From: Pseudomonas songnenensis
GTDB lineage: Bacteria; Pseudomonadota; Gammaproteobacteria; Pseudomonadales; Pseudomonadaceae
Length of the DNA stretch: 64,000 nt
Direction of reading: 5' to 3'
Assembly (NCBI RefSeq): GCF_003696315.1
Contig: NZ_RFFN01000001.1
Location: forward strand, 665,679-729,678
The notes under the pieces are model-generated. The model was not told the DNA's origin, ran no database searches, and was given only the letters and a program-made list of their open reading frames with translations. This document shows positions 48,289-57,424 of the stretch, piece after piece (position 1 is the first letter of the stretch; each line of letters begins with the position of its first letter). Both the position numbers and the translations under genes were made by a program.

Positions 48289-49299
48289 ATGACTCTGCAA
48301 TACGTTCCCATCATCGACCTGGCGCCATATTTCGCCGGTACGCCGGAGGGCAAGCTGCAAGTCGCCCGTGCCGTGGACCAGGCCTGTCGCGACATCGGCT
48401 TTCTGGTCATCACCAACCATCAGATTCCTACCGAATTGGTCGAGCGGGTGTCGCGGCTAACACGGCAGTTCTTCGCCTTGCCGCTGGCCGAGAAGCGCAA
48501 GGTCGACCGGCCCAGCCCGGACATGGTGCGCGGCTACAGCGCGGTGGCCGAGGAGAGCCTGTCCTATTCGCTCGAAGAGGCGGCCCCGGGTGACCTGAAG
48601 GAGTCCTTTTCCATCGGCCCCAGCGACGTACCGGACGAGCCCTACTACCGCTGCACCGCCGCCGGCCCGCATTTCGCACCGAACGTCTGGCCGAGCGGCA
48701 TCGCGGGCTTCGAGCAGGCCTATCGCGAGTACTTCGCCGCCATGAGCACGCTGGCGCAGTCGCTGATGCGCATCTTCGCCCTGGCGCTTGAACTGCCGGA
48801 GACGTTCTTCGACGACAAGATCGATAAGCACATCAGCATGTTCCGCAGCCTCAGCTACCCGGACCTGAAGGGCGCGGTGGAGCCGGGGCAGATGCGCGCC
48901 GGTGCCCACACCGATTACGGCAGCCTGACCATCGTCAAGCCGGACAACGCTTTGGGCGGCTTGCAGGCGCGCAACCGCCAGGGCGAGTGGGTGGACGTGC
49001 CCTACGTGGAGGGCGGCTTCGCCGTGAACATCGGCGACCTGATGATGCAGTGGACCAATGATCAGTGGATTTCCACGCTGCACCGAGTGGTCAACCCGCC
49101 GGCCGAAAGCCCCGCGGACAACGGTCGCCAGTCGCTGGTGTTCTTCCACCAACCCAACTACGACGCCTTGATCGAATGCCTGCCGGGCTGCTGCAGCGCG
49201 ACCAATCCGCCACGTCACGCGCCAGTCACCTCCGGCGACAACCTGCTCTCCAAGTTCGTCAGGCAGACCACCTTCGGCAAAGGCCTGGAGGTCGCATGA
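48289..49299 (+). CDS. 2-oxoglutarate/Fe(II)-dependent oxygenase (isopenicillin N synthase family)
   Basis: A 336-residue oxygenase. It has the DIOX_N domain (VPIIDLAPYFAGTPEGK, GFLVITNHQIP) and the double-stranded helix with the metal triad: His-x-Asp in GAHTDYGSLTI, His in STLHRVVNP, and the 2-oxoglutarate Arg in NGRQSLVFFHQPN. It is first in a six-gene operon with a BMP-type ABC importer. Thymine 7-hydroxylase belongs to the same superfamily, which makes a nucleobase substrate conceivable but unproven. The ATG at 48289 is preceded by GAGGAG; an upstream ATG at 48265 is less likely. Confidence 0.9.
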   Translation: MTLQYVPIIDLAPYFAGTPEGKLQVARAVDQACRDIGFLVITNHQIPTELVERVSRLTRQFFALPLAEKRKVDRPSPDMVRGYSAVAEESLSYSLEEAAPGDLKESFSIGPSDVPDEPYYRCTAAGPHFAPNVWPSGIAGFEQAYREYFAAMSTLAQSLMRIFALALELPETFFDDKIDKHISMFRSLSYPDLKGAVEPGQMRAGAHTDYGSLTIVKPDNALGGLQARNRQGEWVDVPYVEGGFAVNIGDLMMQWTNDQWISTLHRVVNPPAESPADNGRQSLVFFHQPNYDALIECLPGCCSATNPPRHAPVTSGDNLLSKFVRQTTFGKGLEVA

Positions 49300-49682
49300 G
49301 CACGCTGTCCTACGTCAACGTCTTCGCCCGGGACATCGAGGCGCTGAGCGGCTTCTACCGCGAGCTGTTCGGCTTCAGGAACATCCCCGAGATCGCCTCG
49401 CCGATCTTTCGCGGGCTGGATACCGGCAAGAGCTGCATCGGCTTCAACGCGCCGCAAGCCTACGAGCTGCTGCAGCTGGACGCATTCGCCGACGCCCGCG
49501 GCTGCAAGTTCCTGCTGAACATCGACGTCGATTCGAAAGACGAGGTCGAGCGGCTGGTGCCCATCGCCGTCGCCATGGGCGCGCGGCTGATCAAGGCGCC
49601 CTACGAGACCTATTACCACTGGTATCAGGCGGTACTGCTGGACCCGGAAGACAACGTGTTTCGCATCAACCACATGCTTTGA
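49296..49682 (+). CDS. VOC family protein
   Basis: A 128-residue single-domain VOC protein. It contains LSYVNVFARDIEALSGFYRE, FGFRNIPEI, CIGFNAPQAYELLQL and the closing strand VLLDPEDNVFRINHM. Its ATG overlaps the oxygenase stop (ATGA), so it is translationally coupled and probably acts on the same substrate or product, for instance as an isomerase, lyase or binding protein. Confidence 0.88.
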   Translation: MSTLSYVNVFARDIEALSGFYRELFGFRNIPEIASPIFRGLDTGKSCIGFNAPQAYELLQLDAFADARGCKFLLNIDVDSKDEVERLVPIAVAMGARLIKAPYETYYHWYQAVLLDPEDNVFRINHML

Positions 49683-49708
49683 CGTGCCAACCCTCAGGAA
49701 GACCCAAA

Positions 49709-50806
49709 ATGCTCAAACAGATGAAACGGACCTTGTGTGCGGCGGTGGCTTTCGGCCTGGCGACCACCCTTGGCGTCGCCTCGGCGCAGGAAGGGCTGAC
49801 CCTCGATAAACCGGCGAAGATCGCCATGCTCTACATCAGCCCGCGCAATGACGGTGGCTGGACCCAGGCCTTCGACGAGGCGCGGCAGAAGCTCGAAGCC
49901 GAGCTGGATACCAAGATCCAGTACGTCGAAAGCGTGCCGGAGAACGCCTCCTCGATCCGCCCTGCGGTGGACCGGCTGATCCAGCGCGGCGCCAACGTCA
50001 TCATCGGCACCGCCTTCGGCTATTCCGACACCTTCAAGGAGCTGGCCGCCAAGTATCCGGACGTGGCCTTCCTCAACGGCTCGGGCACTACCAACAGCGC
50101 CAACCTCGAATCCTTCTACGGCCGTACCTACGAGAGCCAGTACCTGTGCGGCATGGCTGCCGGCGCGGCGTCGAAGACCGGCAAGCTCGGCTTCGTCGCG
50201 GCCAACCCCTTCGGACAGGTGAACTGGACGGTCAACGCCTTCGCCCTCGGCGCCCAGGCGATCAACCCCGACGCCACCGTCACCGTGGTCTACACCGGCG
50301 CCTGGAACGATCCGGTCAAGGAGCGCGCCGCGGCGATGGCGCTGATCGATGCCGGCGCCGACGTGCTCGGCCAGCACGTCGACAGCCCGACGCCGCAGAT
50401 CGTCGCCCAGGAGCGCGGCGTGCACGGCACCGGGCACCATCGCGACATGCGCGAATTTGCCCCGGACGCCACCGTCTGTTCCTCGGTTTGGGTCTGGGAC
50501 AGATTCCTCGCGCCGGAGCTGAAGAAGATCAGCGCCGGCAACTGGACGCCACCGGAGAACGGCGCGCTGCTGTCCATGGCCGAGGGCGGCACCGACGCGG
50601 CCTGCTGCGGCCCGGCGGTTTCCGAAGCGGACAAAGCGAAGATCATGGCCACCCGCGAGCAGCTGCTAAAAGGCGAGAAGCAGATCTACGCCGGCCCGAT
50701 GCTCGACCGTGACGGCACCGAGCGCATCGCCGCCGGTGAGGTGATGGCTGATCCCGCGCTGTGGCAGATGGACTGGTTCGTCAAGGGAGTGACCACCCAG
50801 CAATGA
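49709..50806 (+). CDS. BMP family ABC transporter substrate-binding protein
   Basis: A 365-residue periplasmic binding protein. It has a Sec signal peptide (RTLCAAVAFGLATTLGVASA, cleavage after ASA) and the BMP fold: KIAMLYISPRNDGGWTQAFD, YVESVPENASSIRPAVDRL, GTAFGYSD and WVWDRFLAPELKKI. Characterised BMP proteins bind nucleosides or purines, so a nucleobase-type ligand is likely but inferred. The mature protein has a CC pair (AACCGPAV). AGGAAG lies upstream. Confidence 0.93.
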   Translation: MLKQMKRTLCAAVAFGLATTLGVASAQEGLTLDKPAKIAMLYISPRNDGGWTQAFDEARQKLEAELDTKIQYVESVPENASSIRPAVDRLIQRGANVIIGTAFGYSDTFKELAAKYPDVAFLNGSGTTNSANLESFYGRTYESQYLCGMAAGAASKTGKLGFVAANPFGQVNWTVNAFALGAQAINPDATVTVVYTGAWNDPVKERAAAMALIDAGADVLGQHVDSPTPQIVAQERGVHGTGHHRDMREFAPDATVCSSVWVWDRFLAPELKKISAGNWTPPENGALLSMAEGGTDAACCGPAVSEADKAKIMATREQLLKGEKQIYAGPMLDRDGTERIAAGEVMADPALWQMDWFVKGVTTQQ

Positions 50807-52380
50807 GCAACCTCAACGCGATCCAGCTTTCCGGGGTCAGCAAGTCGTTCGACGGCTTCATGGCCCTGTCCCAGGCGGACTTTACCGCCAGGTGGGGCGA
50901 GGTCCATGCGCTGCTCGGCGAGAACGGCGCGGGTAAGTCGTCGCTGATGAACATCGCCGCCGGCCTCTACGCACCGGAGAGCGGATCGCTGTTGATCAAC
51001 GACAATGCGGTGCGGCTCAGCGGCCCGCGGGATGCCAGCCGCTACCACATCGGCATGGTTCATCAGCACTTCAAGCTGGTGAAGCCCTTCACCGTGGCCG
51101 AGAACATCCAGCTGGCGCTGCCCGAGGGGCCGGGCAACCACGCCTTCTCGGGCAGCCATCGCCAGCGCCTGGCGGCTTTGGAGCAGCGGATCAGCGACAA
51201 GGCGGCCGAACTGGGTTTCAGCATCGACCCGCGCAAGATCACCGAGTCGCTTTCGGTGGCCGAGCAGCAGCGGGTGGAGATTCTCAAGGTGCTGCTGGCC
51301 GGCGCGCGCATCCTGATCCTCGACGAGCCGACGGCGGTACTGACCGACGGGGAAGCCGAACGCCTGCTGGAAACGGTGCGCGCCTTTGCCCGCCAGGGCG
51401 CGGCGGTGATCCTGGTCACCCACAAGATGAGTGATGTGAAGCGCTTCGCCGACCGCGTCACCGTGATGCGGGGCGGTCGTACCATCCAGACCCTCGACCC
51501 GCAGACGGTCTCGGTGCCCGAGCTGGTGCGCCTCACCGTGGGTGAGTCGGCGCCGGCCAGCGAGTACCAGCCGGCGATACCGGGCGAGGTGCGACTGCAG
51601 GTGCGCAATCTCAGATCGAAGGGGGCGAGCGGTCATGGCGCGCTCAATGGTGTGACGCTGAACCTGCGCGCCGGCGAGATCTACGGCATCGCCGGCGTCG
51701 GCGGCAACGGCCAGAGCGAACTGGCCAACGTGCTGATGGGGCTGCCCGAGCCCTGCGATGGCACGCTGGAGCTGACCGGCTTCGGCGATCTGCGCCGGGC
51801 CAGCGCCGAGCAACGCCGCGAGCTGCGCATCGCCGCAATCCCGGCGGATCGCTACGGCGCCGCGCTGGCGGGAGAGCTTTCGGTGGCCGAGAACTTCGGT
51901 GTCGGCCAGGTCCATAGCGGCCGCTACGGTTCCTTCTTCCGATTGCGCCGCAAGCGTCTGGAGGCGGAGGCTGCCGAGGCAGTCGCGGGTTTCGATGTGC
52001 AGGGCGTTCGCTCGCTGAAACAGAAGGCCGCGCTGCTTTCCGGCGGTAACGCGCAGAAGCTGGTGATCGCCCGGGAGTTTTCCCGCGACCCGCAGCTGGT
52101 CCTGGTACACAGCCCCAGCCGCGGCCTCGACGTGCGCGCCACCGCCGCGGTGCATGCCCGCCTGTACGCCGCCCGCGAGGCCGGCGCGGCGGTGCTGGTG
52201 ATCAGCGAAGACCTCGATGAGGTGCTGGCCCTGGCCGATCGCATCGGCGTGATGAGCGGCGGACGCATCGTCGCCGAATTCGACCGGCCAGCGGATCGCC
52301 AGGCCATCGGCAGCGCCATGGTCAGCCACGACGAACAGGACCACGCAGAACCAGTAGCTGAAGGGGCCAGCCATGAATGA
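50803..52380 (+). CDS. ABC transporter ATP-binding protein (dual NBD, nucleoside/purine type)
   Basis: A 525-residue double ATPase. The first half is canonical: Walker A GENGAGKSS, Q-loop MVHQHFKLV, signature LSVAEQQRVEILK, Walker B ILILDEPTAVL. The second half is degenerate: Walker A GVGGNGQSE, signature LSGGNAQKLVIARE, and Walker B region LVLVHSPSRGLD with Ser in place of the catalytic Glu. This layout is typical of YufO/RbsA-like importers. The ATG overlaps the binding-protein stop. Confidence 0.95.
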   Translation: MSNLNAIQLSGVSKSFDGFMALSQADFTARWGEVHALLGENGAGKSSLMNIAAGLYAPESGSLLINDNAVRLSGPRDASRYHIGMVHQHFKLVKPFTVAENIQLALPEGPGNHAFSGSHRQRLAALEQRISDKAAELGFSIDPRKITESLSVAEQQRVEILKVLLAGARILILDEPTAVLTDGEAERLLETVRAFARQGAAVILVTHKMSDVKRFADRVTVMRGGRTIQTLDPQTVSVPELVRLTVGESAPASEYQPAIPGEVRLQVRNLRSKGASGHGALNGVTLNLRAGEIYGIAGVGGNGQSELANVLMGLPEPCDGTLELTGFGDLRRASAEQRRELRIAAIPADRYGAALAGELSVAENFGVGQVHSGRYGSFFRLRRKRLEAEAAEAVAGFDVQGVRSLKQKAALLSGGNAQKLVIAREFSRDPQLVLVHSPSRGLDVRATAAVHARLYAAREAGAAVLVISEDLDEVLALADRIGVMSGGRIVAEFDRPADRQAIGSAMVSHDEQDHAEPVAEGASHE

Positions 52381-53509
52381 ACAGGTACGCCCGGTGATGC
52401 TCGAGCAGGCCGCGCAGGCGGCGAAGCGCCCGAAACAGCCGCTGCTGTCGCGCTGTTACGCTCTGGAGATCCGCCAGCAACTGGCCTGGCATTGGCAGGC
52501 TGTGATCATCGGCCTCGCGCTGTTGCTGGGGCTGGGCGTTTCCGCCGCGATTCTCGTCGCCGCTGGCGTACCGGCCGGCGAGCTGCTCAATGAGTTCGTC
52601 ATCCTGACGGTGTTCGATGCGCAGAGCCTGAAAGCGGTCTTGTTTCAGGCTTCGCCGATGATCCTTGTCGGCCTGGCCGGTTGCATGGCGTTTCGCGCCA
52701 AGTTCTGGAACCTGGGCCTCGAGGGGCAGATGATCTGGGGCGCCATCGGTGCCACGGCGATCTCGCTGTTCGAGGTCGGCCCGCCGGCGCTGCGCCTGCC
52801 GCTGATGCTGGCGGCGGCCATTTTCTGCGGCCTGCTCTGGGCGCTGGCGCCGGTGGTGCTCAAGCTGCGGCTTAAGGTCAACGAGATCATCTCGACGCTG
52901 ATGCTCAACTACCTGGCGATCAACTTCCTGCTGCACCTTTTGTACGGAAGCTGGAAGGACCCGAAAAGCTCGTTTCCCTATTCGCCGCAGTTCCAGACGT
53001 TCGAGCGCTTGCCCGAACTGTTCGATGGCATCAGCGCGGCGGTGCCGCTGGCGGTGGTCGTCGCGCTGCTGGCGCTGTGGTTTCTCGGCATCTCCCGCGC
53101 CGGGCTGTACCTGCGCTTTGTCGATGCCAACCCGCGGGTGGCCGGCGCGGTCGGCGTGCCGGTGCAGAAGATGATCATCGGCACGGTGCTGATTTCCGGC
53201 GCCATGGCCGGGATCGCCGGGTTTCTGGTCACGGCGGGGCAGGAGGGGCGGCTGACCCAGTCGTTCTATCAGGGCTATGGCTTCTCCGGCATCCTCATCG
53301 CCTTTCTCGCCCGCAACAACCCGGTGGCGGCACTGGTGGTGGCGCTGCTGATGGCGATGTTGTTCGTCGCCGGGCGCAGCCTGCAGGTGTTCTACCAGAT
53401 CCCCTTTTCCATGGTGCAGCTGATCCAGGCGATCCTGGTGATCTGCGTCGCCTCCTCGGATTTCTTTATCCGCCACCGCATCCGCCGCGTTCAGGGAGGC
53501 GAAAGCTGA
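52373..53509 (+). CDS. ABC transporter permease
   Basis: A 378-residue BPD_transp_2-type inner-membrane permease (YufP-like). It has a ~40-residue polar N-terminus and then many helices (AVIIGLALLLGLGVSAAILVA, FQASPMILVGLAGCMAFRA, RLPLMLAAAIFCGLLWALAP). The signature NEIISTLMLNYLAINFLLHLL and GAMAGIAGFLVTAGQEGRL are typical. It overlaps the ATPase gene by 8 bp. Confidence 0.94.
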   Translation: MNEQVRPVMLEQAAQAAKRPKQPLLSRCYALEIRQQLAWHWQAVIIGLALLLGLGVSAAILVAAGVPAGELLNEFVILTVFDAQSLKAVLFQASPMILVGLAGCMAFRAKFWNLGLEGQMIWGAIGATAISLFEVGPPALRLPLMLAAAIFCGLLWALAPVVLKLRLKVNEIISTLMLNYLAINFLLHLLYGSWKDPKSSFPYSPQFQTFERLPELFDGISAAVPLAVVVALLALWFLGISRAGLYLRFVDANPRVAGAVGVPVQKMIIGTVLISGAMAGIAGFLVTAGQEGRLTQSFYQGYGFSGILIAFLARNNPVAALVVALLMAMLFVAGRSLQVFYQIPFSMVQLIQAILVICVASSDFFIRHRIRRVQGGES

Positions 53510-54435
53510 TGGACATGATCGCCAACTGGCTCGGCAACACGCCTGACTTCGCCGTGCCTTTCGCCCTCGCGGCGCTGGGCTTGATCCTCACCGAACGTGC
53601 CGGCGTGCTGGCCCTCGGTGCCGAGGGCCTGATGCTGGTCGGTGCGCTGGCCGCCATCGGCGCGCAGCTGGCCTATGGCAGCCACGGCGTTTCGCTGCTG
53701 TTGGCGATGGGGGCGGCGGCCGTGGTGTCGCTGCTGTTCGCGCTGATGGTGCTGGTGCTGCGCATCAACCAGGTCATCGCCGGCCTGGCGCTGGTGTTCT
53801 TCTGTCAGGGGCTGACCGGCTTGCTCGGCACGTTGCTGGAGTGGACCAACAAGCCGGTCAAGGGGCTGGCTGCCGTCGAGCTCTGGCCGCTGTCCGAGCT
53901 GCCACTGCTGGGCAAGCTCTTCGTGCAGAACCCGCTGGTGTTCATGACGCCGCTGATCGTGCTCGCCGTGGTCTGGTTTCTCACCCGCACCACCACGGGC
54001 CTGCGCCTGCGCGCGGTGGGGGAAAACCCGCAGGCGGCGGATGCCGCGGGCATTTCCGTGCTCGGCTATCGGCTGGCAGCGATTCTCGTCGGTGCCGCGC
54101 TGATCGGTCTGGCAGGAGGCTATATCTCGCTGCTCAGCACCAAGCTGTGGATCGCCGACATGACCGGCGGCCGCGGCTGGATCGCCGTGGCGCTGGTGAT
54201 CTTTGCCCGCTGGTCACCCTGGAAGGCGCTGGCCGGAGCGCTGCTGTTCGGCTGCATCGAGGCGCTGATTCCGCAGCTGGCCGCCGCTGGCGTGCGCCTG
54301 CCGCAGTACTTCGTGCTGATGACGCCCTACGCGGTGACGCTGGCGGTGATGATCTGGGTTGCCAGCGGCAGGCACGCCACCGGCAACCAGCCGGGCGCGC
54401 TGGGCATTCCCTTTATCCGCGAGGAGCGCCGCTGA
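53509..54435 (+). CDS. ABC transporter permease
   Basis: A 308-residue second permease (YufQ-like). It has LALGAEGLMLVGALAAIGAQL, RINQVIAGLALVFFCQGLTGL and TTTGLRLRAVGENPQAADAAG, the conserved coupling loop of this permease family. Its ATG overlaps the first permease stop in TGATG. It ends the importer operon; the next gene is convergent. Confidence 0.94.
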   Translation: MDMIANWLGNTPDFAVPFALAALGLILTERAGVLALGAEGLMLVGALAAIGAQLAYGSHGVSLLLAMGAAAVVSLLFALMVLVLRINQVIAGLALVFFCQGLTGLLGTLLEWTNKPVKGLAAVELWPLSELPLLGKLFVQNPLVFMTPLIVLAVVWFLTRTTTGLRLRAVGENPQAADAAGISVLGYRLAAILVGAALIGLAGGYISLLSTKLWIADMTGGRGWIAVALVIFARWSPWKALAGALLFGCIEALIPQLAAAGVRLPQYFVLMTPYAVTLAVMIWVASGRHATGNQPGALGIPFIREERR

Positions 54436-54447
54436 AAGCCTTACGGC

Positions 54448-54846
54448 TTACTGCGCCTGGTTCTGGTTCTGGTTCTGGCTCTGGTCGCTGGAACGGCAGG
54501 TGATCTCTGCGTAGGGCTCGTCGGGCGAATAGTCGCCTGGCACGCGTTCGGTACGCTGGGTATTTGGCGCGACGGTAAACACCGGCGAGGCCGAGGTATC
54601 CGAGCGCGCTTCGGCCGGCACGTGGAATTCGCAGGATATCTGGCCGCCGGTACGGTTCATCACCTTCACCGCGCGCACCCCTAGCAGTTCGCCCTCGACG
54701 CCTTCGGACTTGGCCGGCACGCCCATGGGGCTGACCTCGACATCCAAGCCGTTGAGGTGGGTGATGATCTCTGGCTGCGGCGTCTGCGCCAGCGCTGCCG
54801 GCACGCAAATCGCCAGGCCGCAGGCGAGTAGTAGCTGTTTGCTCAT
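54448..54846 (-). CDS. exported hypothetical protein with Gln/Asn repeat tail
   Basis: A 132-residue protein with a Sec signal peptide (SKQLLLACGLAICVPAALAQ, cleavage after ALA) and no recognised domain. The mature part includes VEGELLGVRAVKVMNRTGGQ and SCEFHVPAEARSD, a likely beta-sandwich. The tail SDQSQNQNQNQAQ is encoded by a hexanucleotide repeat. GGAGG lies 5 bases before the ATG at 54846. Confidence 0.78.
   Translation of the reverse strand: MSKQLLLACGLAICVPAALAQTPQPEIITHLNGLDVEVSPMGVPAKSEGVEGELLGVRAVKVMNRTGGQISCEFHVPAEARSDTSASPVFTVAPNTQRTERVPGDYSPDEPYAEITCRSSDQSQNQNQNQAQ
54459..54482. repeat. hexanucleotide tandem repeat in a coding tail
   Basis: Three GGTTCT units and one GGCTCT on the plus strand. 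They encode the alternating Gln/Asn (Gln/Ser) tail of the exported protein and could vary in copy number without shifting the frame. Confidence 0.7.
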
Positions 54847-55063
54847 GGAAACCTCCATTGATCGGTCCCCTTTAGAAGAGCGCATCCGCCCTCGGTTCGA
54901 TCGTTGCGCCAAGGAATGATTGCAAATGATTTTCTAGCGTCAAAAAACCGTTTGGCACGATATGTGATAGCTCATTGCCATGACTTTCCTTGCCGTGGCA
55001 TTAGCGTCGTGTTGAACTGTATCCGTCGCCAATGTTACGTGCGCTCTCCCGAGGGTGGCTGAA

Positions 55064-56464
55064 GTGACTAGGTATCTGCTTCTGGCGTTGCTGGCGTTTG
55101 CAGGCGGTGCAGCGGCAACGGCTGATGTGGCGCTCGATCTCGACGCGGCCGAACGCGAATGGCTGGCGGCCAATCGTTCGGTCAGCATCTGCGTCGATCC
55201 CGACTGGCTGCCGTTCGAAATGCTCAATGCGCGTGGCGAGCACGAGGGAATCGCGGCCGATCTGCTGCGGCTCGTTGCGCAGCGGTCAGGCCTGCAACTG
55301 GATATCGTGCCGACCAGTGACTGGGGCCAGTCGGTCGCCTTTTCCCAGGCTGGTCGATGCCAGCTGCTCAGCTTTCTCAACCAGACGCCCGTGCGCGATG
55401 CCTGGCTGATCTTCACCCAGCCGCTGTTCACCGACGCCAACGTGGTGATTGCACGGGAAGACCACCCATACGTGGCTGATCTGTCCGCTCTGGAGAATGC
55501 AACGGTGGCGCTGCCGTCCGGCACGTTCATCGAGGAAAGCGTGCGGCGCGACTTTCCCCGGTTGCGCGTCATCAGCACCGAGACGGATGCCATGGCACTG
55601 GCGCTGGTAAACGAGCGCAAGGCCGACCTGACGGTGCGCTCGCTGACCGTGGCCGCCTACACCATTCGCCGCGAAGGCTGGTTCAACCTGAAGATCGCCG
55701 GGCAAGTGGCCAGCCTCGACAACCAGTTTCGGATCGGTGTGCTAAAGAGCGAGCCGGTGCTGCGCGATATCCTGAACAAGGCGATTGCCACCATCACACC
55801 GGCAGAGTTGCATCAGATCGCCAACCGCCATGCACCCATCCTCGTCGAGTCCGGTACCGACTACCGGTTGCTCATGCAGGTGGTGGTTGTTTTCTCGGCG
55901 ATGCTGCTGACGAGTTTGTTCTGGATCAGGCGCCTGCGCCGGCTCAACGATCAGCTGCGCATCAAGTCGCAGACCGACTCGCTTACCGGGCTGGCCAACC
56001 GCGCGGCGCTGGATCGGCGCTTCGCCACGGCGCTGGAGCAGGCGCGGCGCTATCGCCGACCGTTGTCGATCGTCATGCTGGATATCGATCACTTCAAGCG
56101 CATCAATGACGACTTCGGCCACCAGATGGGTGACCGCGTGCTTCGGGAGTTCGCCGCGCTGCTGGACGACTGCCTGCGCGGCAGCGATGCGGTGGGGCGT
56201 TGGGGCGGTGAGGAGTTTCTGATTCTCTGCCCGGAAACCAGCGGCCCGCAGGCGGTGCAGTTCGCCGAACGTCTGTGTGAGCAGGCACGGGCATTTCCTT
56301 TCGCCACCGGCGTCAGTCAGACCCTCAGCGCCGGTGTCGCCGAGCTGAGCCCGAGCGACACGCCGGACAGCCTGCTGCGCCGCGCCGACGCCGCGCTGTA
56401 CCGGGCCAAGCGTGAAGGCCGCGACCGCGTCTGCTGGCTGGCGGCCGACGCGCAGCCGAGCTAG
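55064..56464 (+). CDS. diguanylate cyclase with periplasmic SBP_bac_3 sensor
   Basis: A 466-residue protein. It has a signal/anchor (LLLALLAFAGGAAA), a periplasmic amino-acid-binding-like SBP_bac_3 domain (VSICVDPDWLPFEMLNARGE, ATVALPSGTFIEE), one TM at about residues 270-290 (LLMQVVVVFSAMLLTSLFWI), then a GGDEF domain with GGEEF intact (RWGGEEFLILC). It should make c-di-GMP in response to a small ligand. I chose the GTG at 55064, with GAGGG 8 bases upstream, over a GTG at 55055. Confidence 0.92.
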   Translation: MTRYLLLALLAFAGGAAATADVALDLDAAEREWLAANRSVSICVDPDWLPFEMLNARGEHEGIAADLLRLVAQRSGLQLDIVPTSDWGQSVAFSQAGRCQLLSFLNQTPVRDAWLIFTQPLFTDANVVIAREDHPYVADLSALENATVALPSGTFIEESVRRDFPRLRVISTETDAMALALVNERKADLTVRSLTVAAYTIRREGWFNLKIAGQVASLDNQFRIGVLKSEPVLRDILNKAIATITPAELHQIANRHAPILVESGTDYRLLMQVVVVFSAMLLTSLFWIRRLRRLNDQLRIKSQTDSLTGLANRAALDRRFATALEQARRYRRPLSIVMLDIDHFKRINDDFGHQMGDRVLREFAALLDDCLRGSDAVGRWGGEEFLILCPETSGPQAVQFAERLCEQARAFPFATGVSQTLSAGVAELSPSDTPDSLLRRADAALYRAKREGRDRVCWLAADAQPS

Positions 56465-57288
56465 TGCTTGCCGGGCTTGCGCAGCCGTACGTAGAGATCC
56501 TTGCCGCCGGTGGCGCTGCTGCCACGGGACTCCAGGTCGAAACGCCTGGGCTGGTTGGCGATCAGCTCGCTGAGCTTCTTGCAGCCATATAGTCGCGGAT
56601 CGAAGGCGGGGCGCAGCTTGCTGATGTTCTGTCCGAGCGTGCCCAGCTGGATCCAGTCATCTTCTTCGGACAGGTCGTCGAGCACCTTGGCGATGAAGTC
56701 CACCGGTACCTGCTGGCATTTGATGGCATCGCCCTTGTCGTTGGTACGCGCCGGCTTGCTGCCTGCTTCCTCGACCTGAGCCGCCGCGGCAAGTTTCTCC
56801 GGCGACGGCGCTTCGACGGCTTTCGGCGCATCGGCACGCAGGATCTCGGTGTAGATGAACTTGTCGCAGGCCGAGACGAACGGCGAGGGCGTTTTCTGTT
56901 CGCCGAAGCCGTACACCGTCAGGCCTTCCTCACGGATGCGCGCGGCCAGGCGGGTGAAGTCGCTGTCACTGGAAACCAGGCAGAAACCGTCGAAGCGTCG
57001 GGTGTAGAGCAGGTCCATGGCATCGATGATCAGCGAGCTGTCGGTGGCGTTCTTGCCTGAGGTGTAGGCGAACTGCTGGATCGGCTGGATGGAATAGTCG
57101 AGCAGCACCTTCTTCCAGCTGCCCAGGTTGGGCTTGGTCCAGTCGCCATAGATGCGTTTGACGCTGGCGACGCCATACTTGGCGATCTCCTCGAACAGCC
57201 CCTCGACGATGGCGGCGGGTGCGTTGTCGGCGTCAATCAGAACCGCGAGGTGCTTCTGCTTGTTCGAACTGCTGGGCTTGCTGGCCAT
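56461..57288 (-). CDS. NYN domain and LOTUS/OST-HTH domain protein (LabA-like)
   Basis: A 275-residue protein. The N-terminal NYN (PIN-like) nuclease domain has AVLIDADNAPAA, the Asp-rich motif SSLIIDAMDLLY and GFCLVSSDSDFTRLA, giving the expected acidic cluster. After a ~30-residue linker, the C-terminal LOTUS/OST-HTH domain reads DFIAKVLDDLSEEDDWIQLG then KKLSELIANQPRRFDLE. RNA binding and cleavage are inferred. It overlaps the convergent GGDEF gene by 4 bp. The ATG at 57288 has GGGAAG upstream. Confidence 0.9.
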   Translation of the reverse strand: MASKPSSSNKQKHLAVLIDADNAPAAIVEGLFEEIAKYGVASVKRIYGDWTKPNLGSWKKVLLDYSIQPIQQFAYTSGKNATDSSLIIDAMDLLYTRRFDGFCLVSSDSDFTRLAARIREEGLTVYGFGEQKTPSPFVSACDKFIYTEILRADAPKAVEAPSPEKLAAAAQVEEAGSKPARTNDKGDAIKCQQVPVDFIAKVLDDLSEEDDWIQLGTLGQNISKLRPAFDPRLYGCKKLSELIANQPRRFDLESRGSSATGGKDLYVRLRKPGKH

Positions 57289-57424
57289 GGTTCTTCCCTG
57301 GACTTGAGATCGCCCGACCATAACGCCGACAACCGTGCCCTGGCCATAGCGGCGTGCGGTCAGGGCATGCCGAACACGGCGGGCTCGGTTAGCATGCGCG
57401 CCTTTGAACGCACGGATTGAAGGC

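Noticed and set aside
54950-54966. Sigma54-like TTGGCACGATATGTGA upstream of the second GGDEF gene
   Set aside because: The -24 element fits, but the required -12 GC is GA. An activator site was not seen.
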